The notes under the pieces are model-generated. The model was not told where the DNA came from. It did not search any database and saw nothing but the letters and a program-made list of their open reading frames with translations. Shown here one piece after another: positions 1-5,303 of a DNA stretch of 5,303 nucleotides. This DNA comes from Pyrinomonadaceae bacterium. GTDB lineage: Bacteria; Acidobacteriota; Blastocatellia; Pyrinomonadales; Pyrinomonadaceae. Numbering within the stretch: the stretch's first letter is position 1; each line of letters begins with the position of its first letter. The stretch spans positions 1 to 5,303 of the forward strand of contig JACCTF010001068.1 in NCBI GenBank assembly GCA_013812565.1, written 5' to 3'. The translations under genes were made by a program, and so were the position numbers.

Positions 1-1137
1 TCCGCAGTTCTCCCCGTCAGACCGGTAGAAAGCGAGTTTGATTGGTTTGCCTTTCTGCACTTCAATCCGCGAAGGTGTGTACCCAGCGCTGCTGACACTC
101 ACCTTAATCGCATCGGTGGGTGCAGGCTGATTAGCGCCGGACGAACCAACCTTTTCTTCAGCTCTGACGTTTTCACCTCCGGCGACATGTACGACATAGA
201 GGACGGTGATGACCTGACCGCTCCGCTTAAACTGCGCCCAGACTTTGTAGAGTCCAGCGCGCGGGAAAATCGTGTGCGCAGCAACTTCCGATTGGCTTAC
301 CTGCGCCTGCGCTTTTTGCTTCAACTCTGCCGGATCATGCGAGTGCGGTGTGCTTCCATGATCGTCGCCGTGTCCTTGCATACCGGACATGTCGCTCATC
401 TCGTCCCTTGTCATCGGGTGAGCATGAAGGAAGTCGGTCGTGTCCTCGCTGATGATGACGAAGTGTGCGAGCGCGCCGAGGTAAGGCTGCAAGTCGGTAG
501 CTGGCTTTCCCGTCTTGGCATCAGCAATCGCGAAGTTGAGCATCACTTCATTACCCGCGCGCAACGGCTTATCAGGGCGCATTGTGACGCGCAGGCTGTC
601 CGCCCTCTTTGTTTGTGTCTTGTCTTCGACGAGTGGGGTGCGGGGACGCTCATCGCCTGCGACCATCAGGTTATGTTGATCCACAATCTGATCCCCACCG
701 GGCGGCGTGAAATCTGCATAGAGCTTGTACGCGCCGCCGCTCGGGAAGGTGTGCCGGACGCGGTAAGTGCCATCAGGGTGCGGTTCCGGGTGGAGGTGGT
801 AGAACTCCGCGAGGTCAGAGGAGATGACGAGCAGGTGCATCGGCTTCTCATGCACAACCTGCAAGTCACGCACCGGGGCGCCCTTTGCATCCTTGACGGT
901 AAAGCTTAGTGTGACCGGCTCGCCGGCTTTCGCTTCGGCAGGCTCCGTAGCAAACGCCGCGCGGAACGCGGGGCCAGCTTCCGTCACATCTGTGACGGGT
1001 TCAAGCGACGGACTCGCCTTTGCCGTAGAATCAGCGCCCGCAGTCGCGGCACGTTCAGTTGTGGCGCATCCGGCGATAAAGGCGACGAAAGCAAGTGCCG
1101 GAGTCGCCAGGAAAAGTTTAACAGTGCGTTGCTTCAT
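1..1137 (-). CDS. Cupredoxin-domain lipoprotein with tandem His-motif modules (3' end beyond left edge)
   Basis: Probably an outer-membrane- or inner-membrane-anchored periplasmic metal-binding protein. The frame is open from ATG at 1137 to base 1 (379 residues, no stop), with a TAA two codons upstream. Residues 1-24 form a lipoprotein signal ending in IAGC (Cys24). Residues 65-161 and 182-318 are two related beta-rich modules. Each has a His, then Phe at +11, then HxHP (H101/F112/H114/H116 and H225/F236/H238/H240), and later an FPxxGxYK-like strand. The second module carries a Met/His-rich insert (about 242-267). From residue 344 a cupredoxin-like domain begins, with a GYTPSRIEVQKGKP segment and a Cys at 378 in the usual NCG context, cut by the window edge. 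It lies 33 bases after the adaptor gene. Copper or silver binding is inferred from the ligands. The modules themselves I know only as a recurrent pattern near efflux genes, without a firm family name. Confidence 0.85.
   Translation of the reverse strand, partial: MKQRTVKLFLATPALAFVAFIAGCATTERAATAGADSTAKASPSLEPVTDVTEAGPAFRAAFATEPAEAKAGEPVTLSFTVKDAKGAPVRDLQVVHEKPMHLLVISSDLAEFYHLHPEPHPDGTYRVRHTFPSGGAYKLYADFTPPGGDQIVDQHNLMVAGDERPRTPLVEDKTQTKRADSLRVTMRPDKPLRAGNEVMLNFAIADAKTGKPATDLQPYLGALAHFVIISEDTTDFLHAHPMTRDEMSDMSGMQGHGDDHGSTPHSHDPAELKQKAQAQVSQSEVAAHTIFPRAGLYKVWAQFKRSGQVITVLYVVHVAGGENVRAEEKVGSSGANQPAPTDAIKVSVSSAGYTPSRIEVQKGKPIKLAFYRSDGENCG
184..945 (-). repeat. Protein-level tandem duplication of a beta-sandwich-like module
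   Basis: Module 1 (residues 65-161, bases 655-945) and module 2 (residues 182-318, bases 184-594) of the cupredoxin lipoprotein align collinearly. Both have AGxxVxLxFxxxDAK, then PxxDLQ, then His with Phe at +11 and His at +13 and +15, then FPxxGxYK. Offsets are 123 residues at the first block, 124 at the His block and 160 at the last block, so module 2 differs mainly by an insert of about 36 residues between HxHP and FPxxG. I see this directly in the translation. That it arose by gene-internal duplication is inference. Confidence 0.7.
331..420 (-). other. Met/His-rich metal-binding loop (coding)
   Basis: Residues 240-269 of the cupredoxin lipoprotein contain Met242, Met247, Met250 and Met253, followed by His256, His260, His265 and His267, with Asp and Gly between. 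Such Met/His spacing is typical of periplasmic copper and silver binders. The loop sits directly after the second HxHP motif and is the main insertion relative to the first module. Metal preference is inferred from composition only. Confidence 0.6.
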
Positions 1138-1144
1138 CAATTAT

Positions 1145-1159
1145 TCAAAGCTCCTTTGA
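1145..1159 (-). promoter_or_regulatory. Ribosome binding site inside a small inverted repeat
   Basis: On the minus strand a perfect 6-bp inverted repeat, TCAAAG and CTTTGA separated by GAG, contains the Shine-Dalgarno-like AAGGAG (1156-1151). The SD ends 13 bases before the ATG at 1137, which is rather long; an in-frame TTG at 1140 would be 10 bases away. The hairpin is short and AT-rich, so it is weak as a terminator and has no U-tract. It could slightly mask the SD, or be chance. A second palindrome, TTGAT-A-ATCAA, overlaps it at 1156-1166. Confidence 0.45.
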
Positions 1160-1170
1160 TTATCAACTGA

Positions 1171-3180
1171 TTAACCTCCGGGCTGCGTCGAGCGTAGTTG
1201 GTAGATGCCTTCGACGACGACGCGCTCGCCCGCTTGCAGCCCCGATCTAACTTCATAAAAGTCCTGCCCTTCACTGCCGAGCACGACCAGCCGTCTCTCA
1301 AATCTTTCTCCGCCGTCAAAGACATAGACGAAGGTGCGTCCCTGCTCGGTGATGATAGACTGCTTCGGCACGCTCAAGACTCGTGCGCCGCCGCTCGTAT
1401 CCAAAGTAATCTCGACGAACATGCCTTCACGCAGACGGCCCAGCGGATTACGCACCTCAAAGATCACGGGCACAGTGCGCGTCTGTGGGTCAACAGATTG
1501 ACCGGTAGAGACAAGCCGCCCCTCACCGCCCTCGCCGATACGGTAGACCTCGTCGTTTAAAGCCGGAGCGGTGTAGGCCGCTCGCCCTGACCCGCGCACG
1601 GCAGCGAGGTCACGCTCAAAGACTCGCGCCTCTAAAAAGATGGTCGTGAGATTGATGACGCTCAGCAGTTCCGCACCCGCTTCCACCTGTTGCCCGGTCG
1701 TGACTCTTAATTCAGTGATGATGCCGGTGATGGGCGAGACGAGCGGAAAGGTGCGCACCGGATCAACGCGCCCCACCGACTCGCGCGCGAGCTGCGCTTG
1801 TTGCGTGGCAACTCGCACTTGATCTTCGGCAGCGCGGACCTCCTGCTCAGCGATCCGCACGGCGGTTTGCGCTTCCTCGACACGGCGGCGCGGAGCCGCG
1901 CCAACCTCCAACAAATTCGTCGCCCGCTGCAACTCACGTTGCGCTTGATTGAGGCGTGTCCGCGCCTGCTGCGCATTGGCCTGTTGCTCAGAAGCACGCG
2001 CCTGCTGTTCAAGCACAGCGGTACGAAGCTGTATGCGTTGCGCTTCAAGGCTCGCCTGCTCCGGCGCGCCCAATACCTGCTCTATCGAGCCGATGCGCTG
2101 ACCGCGGCCTACGCTTGCGCCAAGGGTGATACCGCTATTAAGTGAAACGCGACCTGACACCGGCGGCGTAATCACCGCCCGCGCATCTGGACGTGCCCGA
2201 ACCGCGCCCGCCGTGGTTAAGCCGCTGACGATCCGGCGTTCTTCAATCGGCGCAGTGCGAATCCCGAAGAGTAGTTGAGATTCTTTCGCAATCGTTATTA
2301 GTGCACCAGAGCCGCCGAGCGCCGGGTCGCCAATAGCGGAAGTTGTTTCGGCCGCAGTCGCAGACCTTTGCGGCGGTGCCGCGATGACGCGCCGTTCACG
2401 GGGCGGCTCGAAGTAGGCGAGCGCCACGGTTCCAAGAACGAGGAAGGCAAGCGCGCATGCTCCGACCGGCAAGGTTTTGCGCGCTATGTCTCTACCGGTT
2501 ACGCCATCACTCTTCCATGAATAGCTATAGCCGAAGACCGCGCCTACAGATACCAGCGCGAGTGCGGCGAGTCCGAACCAGAACGTCCAGTTGATTGGCG
2601 CGCTCGAGACCGCCACCGGAAAGTCAACAGCGAGTTGCCGGTTGTCGCTCGTGCGCACGTCGAAAATGATCTTGTAGTTTCCGTCATCGCCAAATGCGTA
2701 GTGAACGCCGTAAGAGCCTGTGCCCTCAGCATGTGCCGGTACACGGTCGGCGATTGTTTTACCATCAGAAGTCGTCACGCGCGCAGTGATGGTTGCGCCC
2801 TCTAAGGGTTGCGGCTCGCTGCCGCCGAAACCGCCCTCGATCTGCTCAGAAAGGTCAATTACGAATTGCGCTTCCTCGTACGTGCGCGGGTCGGGCGGCG
2901 ACTGCCGCAAACGCGCGCGGAACTGTCCGGCAGGCGTCTGTACGTTGCGTTCCGCTGTACGAACAGCAACGGTTGAGGAAGCAGCTTTCGGCGCGGTTGC
3001 TTTAGCGTCACTATGATCCTCGCCCTCATGCGCGCTCACTGTAGGAACCGCGAAAGATACGGTGAGCAGCAGGAGTACGCCCGCCAGCGCAGAGTACGAG
3101 CGGCGAGACGTTCGCGACCCGCTTCTTTCCTGCATCATTCCCCGGAACAATCTGTTCCACATGGATTGTAGCGTTGGCAT
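1171..3180 (-). CDS. RND efflux periplasmic adaptor (CusB/CzcB-like) with N-terminal sandwich domain and two TM helices
   Basis: Membrane fusion protein expected to bridge an inner-membrane RND pump and the TolC-like channel. Of its 669 residues (about 400 is usual), residues 28-50 are a signal peptide ending VSA before a His-containing HEGEDH segment. Residues 80-193 form an extra YtkA/FixH-like beta-rich domain. Residues 197-222 and 236-257 are two hydrophobic helices around a Lys/Arg loop, which predicts a cytoplasmic hairpin. The adaptor proper follows: lipoyl halves at 335-367 and 481-510, coiled-coil hairpin 373-470, beta-barrel about 513-600 with GMFVEI, and a membrane-proximal domain to the end. 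In the tip motif for TolC docking, Arg419 and Leu423 are present but the usual Ser is Pro430. The ATG is one base after the preceding stop, without a clear SD, suggesting translational coupling. Met15 or Met16 are alternative starts that keep the signal peptide. Family is certain; metal substrate is inferred. Confidence 0.93.
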   Translation of the reverse strand: MPTLQSMWNRLFRGMMQERSGSRTSRRSYSALAGVLLLLTVSFAVPTVSAHEGEDHSDAKATAPKAASSTVAVRTAERNVQTPAGQFRARLRQSPPDPRTYEEAQFVIDLSEQIEGGFGGSEPQPLEGATITARVTTSDGKTIADRVPAHAEGTGSYGVHYAFGDDGNYKIIFDVRTSDNRQLAVDFPVAVSSAPINWTFWFGLAALALVSVGAVFGYSYSWKSDGVTGRDIARKTLPVGACALAFLVLGTVALAYFEPPRERRVIAAPPQRSATAAETTSAIGDPALGGSGALITIAKESQLLFGIRTAPIEERRIVSGLTTAGAVRARPDARAVITPPVSGRVSLNSGITLGASVGRGQRIGSIEQVLGAPEQASLEAQRIQLRTAVLEQQARASEQQANAQQARTRLNQAQRELQRATNLLEVGAAPRRRVEEAQTAVRIAEQEVRAAEDQVRVATQQAQLARESVGRVDPVRTFPLVSPITGIITELRVTTGQQVEAGAELLSVINLTTIFLEARVFERDLAAVRGSGRAAYTAPALNDEVYRIGEGGEGRLVSTGQSVDPQTRTVPVIFEVRNPLGRLREGMFVEITLDTSGGARVLSVPKQSIITEQGRTFVYVFDGGERFERRLVVLGSEGQDFYEVRSGLQAGERVVVEGIYQLRSTQPGG

Positions 3181-3181
3181 T

Positions 3182-3835
3182 TCAGTGACTGTGTTTGCCG
3201 CCGTAAAGCGTCTGCATGATCACCGCATCCTGACGGATCGCGGCGGCGGCGGCTCTTGCCGTTGCCTCGTCCATGCCACCCGTCTTCAGGTCTCCGCCGA
3301 TCTGAAACTTGTCGTCGTGCCCCATGCCTTTGAACTGGTCCAGGAAAGTCTGCGGCACTCCATCAGCACTCACTTCCTTGATGTACGGCACACCGTTACG
3401 GCTCTCATAAACGATGACCATCTCTTTGCCGTTAGCATTAACAACGGTCGCCGCGCCGATTTGCCTGCGCGTGCCGCCTGTGGTTGAGAAGGCGAGATAA
3501 GAATGGTGATCCCTGTCAGCAATTTTCGTGTTCGTCTCTTTCTCAATGGTCGAAACTTGCGATGCAGAAATGTCCTTGTGCTGCGTCGTCACCTGTTGCG
3601 CATCGGGAAAAACGGCGCGCACACTCGCTGGCACGTCCCCACTTGTTGCCCCGGAGTGGCTTCCTGCTGCGGGGGAATCGGTGCGAATGGCTGGCGTGGA
3701 AGTCGGCGCAGAAGGCGGAGCGTTCGAGTTGATGTTCGCAGTGGTTGCGCTCCTGTTTTCTTCGCCGCCGGACGAACACGACGTGGCGAAGGCTGTGAGC
3801 GAACCGGCGAGTGCGATGGTAAGCAGCTTTTTCAT
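3182..3835 (-). CDS. Small lipoprotein with FMN-binding-like domain
   Basis: A 217-residue predicted lipoprotein: charged start MKKLL, hydrophobic stretch and lipobox ATSC with Cys20. Residues 21-68 are a Ser/Thr/Asn/Pro/Ala-rich linker. The folded part, about 69-212, begins ASVRAVFPDA and has a strand pattern around GATVVNANGKEMVIVYESR, then FLDQFKG and a C-terminal Ala-rich helix (residues 188-205). The order resembles FMN_bind domains of the RnfG/NosR type, where a substrate-like strand pair precedes a flavin-attachment SGAT[ST] loop and a helix. Here the loop reads TGGMDEAT, so covalent flavin attachment by that motif is not supported. The C-terminus ends KHSH, which could touch metal. 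It sits between channel and adaptor genes, 17 bases and 1 base away, so it is likely co-expressed and periplasmic. Function is unproven; a PepSY-like or other sensor fold is an alternative. Confidence 0.8.
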   Translation of the reverse strand: MKKLLTIALAGSLTAFATSCSSGGEENRSATTANINSNAPPSAPTSTPAIRTDSPAAGSHSGATSGDVPASVRAVFPDAQQVTTQHKDISASQVSTIEKETNTKIADRDHHSYLAFSTTGGTRRQIGAATVVNANGKEMVIVYESRNGVPYIKEVSADGVPQTFLDQFKGMGHDDKFQIGGDLKTGGMDEATARAAAAAIRQDAVIMQTLYGGKHSH

Positions 3836-3846
3836 TCGGTCGTTCT

Positions 3847-3851
3847 TCCTT
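3847..3851 (-). promoter_or_regulatory. Ribosome binding site of the FMN-binding-like lipoprotein gene
   Basis: AAGGA, followed by AGAA, lies 11 bases before the ATG at 3835 and immediately after the TAA of the channel gene. It supports the chosen start and independent initiation at this junction, unlike the next junction where no SD is seen. Confidence 0.6.
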
Positions 3852-3852
3852 G

Positions 3853-5303
3853 TTAGTTAGGCTTTGTTTCTGTTTGCGAAATGGCTTGCGCTAAGGGCTT
3901 TGCTAATGTCGGCTGTCCAGAAACAGGTATCGACGGCTGCTGCGGCAAGACAACCGGTGAACGCAACGGCGAGGGCAATGCGAGAGCGCGCTGGAGCTTG
4001 GCTGGATCGACGCGCGGCGGCACACCGTCCGGCAAGACTGACGTAGTTGTCGGGGCGAATCCGGTCGCGGGGATCGCAGTACCAAGCGCGGCTTCGAGTT
4101 CGGCGAGCGCACCGTAGTAGTTGCGTACCGCCTCGTTGTAGCCGGTCTCGCTTTCGATCAAGCGTCGCTGCTCGTTGACTACGTCAAGCACGGAAAACTC
4201 GCCGAGCGAGTAGGCGGCACGGATGGTGCGGAGGTTCTGCTCGGAGCGCGGGATGATGCGCGTCGAGTAGATCACGAAGGCTTCCGCCGCCGCGCGGTAG
4301 CGCCTAAAGCTGAGCGCCACGTCGCGCCGGATGGTCGTCTCCAAAAACTCGCGTTGTCTCGCGGCTTGTGCGCGCTCGCCAAGCGCCGACGCGATATAGC
4401 CCTGATTTCTGTTGAAGATTGGAATCTCTATCGCCACCCCGAAAGCGAGTTCATTATCCGTATCGGTCACGACAAGACCCGCGCCAAGCTGCTCCGGCAA
4501 ATCAATCAATCCCTTGCTGCGCGTGAAGCGCGCGGAAGCTGAAACATTCGGTCTCCTGTTTGCTTCGGCAAGCCGGATACGCGCCATTCCCAAATCTTCG
4601 CCAAGCCGTGCCGCTTGCAAGTCAGCTCGCTCGCGGAGTGCAATCTCGGTTGCTTCTGTGACCGAAAGATCAAGTCGCGGCGGACGTTCCGGCAACGGTG
4701 CGATACGCAGCGGATCGGTGATTTCAAAGCCGATCAGTGTCCTTAACGAAATGATTTCGCTCTCAAGGTCGGCGCGAGTAATCACTGCTTGCACTCGTAG
4801 ACGATCCGTCTCCACCTGCACGAGGCTGAGGTCAAGCGGGGCAACGTCGCCCTCCGTGAGCCGCGCGTTCGTCACGCGCACCAACTCATCATTCGCGGTA
4901 ATCAATCTTTCCAATGTGTCCACCTGCCTGCCCGCCCCGACGGCGCGTGCATAAGCGGACCTCAGCGAGGCAGCGAACTGTCGTTCAAGCGCGAGCACCT
5001 CGGCACGCGTCTGCGCGAGTTCGAGCTGCGCTACCGCAACGCGCTTCCTTCGCTTGCCACCCGTCTCGAAGACCTGCGAGACGCCAACGGACAGTTCGCT
5101 TCCTGCTTCACCGGCGAGAAAGCGCGGTGTGCCGAACTCGGATTCGAGCGTCGGGTTTGGTCTGAGTCCCGCCTGTAGCAAACGCCCTTCGGCGATGGCT
5201 AACCGCTGTCTGGCAGCGAGCAGATCAGCGCGGCGTGAAAAGCCTGTTTCCGCCAACCGCTCGACTGTGAATCCCGAAGGATCAAGGAACTGTGATGATG
5301 AAA
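3853..5303 (-). CDS. TolC-family outer-membrane efflux protein, CusC/CzcC-like (5' end beyond right edge)
   Basis: Outer-membrane channel of a tripartite heavy-metal efflux system. The frame stays open to the right edge: 482 residues are visible and the true start is outside. A TTG at 5256 is an internal Leu codon, because the upstream residues (DPSGFTVERLAETGF) are typical of the family's N-terminus. Two OEP repeats are visible, each opening with an Ala-Asp-Leu helix and a RPN turn (ADLLAAR...LRPNP and ADLQAAR...RRPNV). The family signatures IPIFNRNQG and YSLGEFSVLDVVNEQRRLIE are near residues 293-301 and 364-383 of the visible part. After the last helix (LGTAIP, about residue 411) comes an extra tail of about 70 residues, rich in Pro, Ala, Leu and Gln, ending TETKPN. 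It is first in the visible operon. Channel identity is secure; metal rather than drug specificity is inferred from CzcC-like motifs and the neighbours. Confidence 0.93.
   Translation of the reverse strand, partial: SSSQFLDPSGFTVERLAETGFSRRADLLAARQRLAIAEGRLLQAGLRPNPTLESEFGTPRFLAGEAGSELSVGVSQVFETGGKRRKRVAVAQLELAQTRAEVLALERQFAASLRSAYARAVGAGRQVDTLERLITANDELVRVTNARLTEGDVAPLDLSLVQVETDRLRVQAVITRADLESEIISLRTLIGFEITDPLRIAPLPERPPRLDLSVTEATEIALRERADLQAARLGEDLGMARIRLAEANRRPNVSASARFTRSKGLIDLPEQLGAGLVVTDTDNELAFGVAIEIPIFNRNQGYIASALGERAQAARQREFLETTIRRDVALSFRRYRAAAEAFVIYSTRIIPRSEQNLRTIRAAYSLGEFSVLDVVNEQRRLIESETGYNEAVRNYYGALAELEAALGTAIPATGFAPTTTSVLPDGVPPRVDPAKLQRALALPSPLRSPVVLPQQPSIPVSGQPTLAKPLAQAISQTETKPN

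Noticed and set aside
187..909. A 240-codon plus-strand open frame
   Set aside because: It lies exactly antisense, codon against codon, to the cupredoxin lipoprotein gene, has no recognisable domain, is rich in Arg/Val/Cys/His, and is explained by the codon bias of the real gene.
1145..1159. Rho-independent terminator between adaptor and last gene
   Set aside because: The stem has only 6 pairs, is AT-rich, lacks a following run of T, and contains the downstream gene's SD.
3062..3860. Several plus-strand frames of 82-141 codons
   Set aside because: They overlap the lipoprotein and adaptor genes, which have signal peptides and conserved domains. The plus-strand frames have neither.
4412..4954. 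A 180-codon plus-strand frame rich in Ser, Arg and Ala
   Set aside because: Antisense shadow of the TolC-family gene, with low-complexity composition and no family features.
5254..5256. TTG as the start of the channel gene
   Set aside because: The frame continues upstream to the window edge with family-like residues, so this is an internal Leu codon and the gene is incomplete here.
1..5303. tRNA, rRNA, CRISPR arrays, insertion sequences or attachment sites
   Set aside because: The whole window is filled by four co-directional coding regions with short gaps; I saw no repeats with regular spacers, terminal inverted repeats or transposase-like protein.

Overview
The window is one uninterrupted minus-strand gene cluster, read from right to left. 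It carries most of a heavy-metal tripartite (RND-type) efflux system plus accessory metal-binding proteins. In transcription order: (1) a CusC/CzcC-like TolC-family outer-membrane channel protein whose 5' end lies beyond the right edge (3853..5303); (2) a small lipoprotein resembling FMN-binding (RnfG/NosR C-terminal-like) domains (3182..3835); (3) an unusually long 669-residue periplasmic adaptor with an extra N-terminal beta-sandwich and two membrane spans before the normal HlyD/CusB-type part (1171..3180); (4) a lipoprotein with two tandem His-motif modules, a Met/His-rich loop and the start of a cupredoxin domain, running off the left edge (1..1137). Gaps between genes are 17, 1 and 33 bases, so this looks like one transcription unit. 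Its promoter would lie beyond the right edge.

The RND pump itself (CusA/CzcA type) is not in the window. It may lie on either side. Methionine/histidine clusters and the cupredoxin segment point to copper or silver as the likely substrate, but this is inference.

How the parts could work together: the lipoprotein with cupredoxin and Met/His sites would gather metal in the periplasm. The adaptor, anchored by two predicted helices and carrying its own metal-handling-like sandwich domain, would join the missing pump to the TolC-like channel. The FMN-binding-like lipoprotein could supply a redox or sensing function. A module with the same spacing of aromatic residues appears twice in the last protein and once in the adaptor, which hints at exchange of parts within the operon.

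The organism is a diderm (Gram-negative envelope) bacterium with moderately GC-rich DNA. The style of the proteins (Ser/Thr/Asn/Pro lipoprotein linker, protein family mix) reminds me of Acidobacteriota such as Blastocatellia, but this is a weak guess. All of the DNA is accounted for by coding sequence. Many long plus-strand reading frames exist, but they are antisense shadows.
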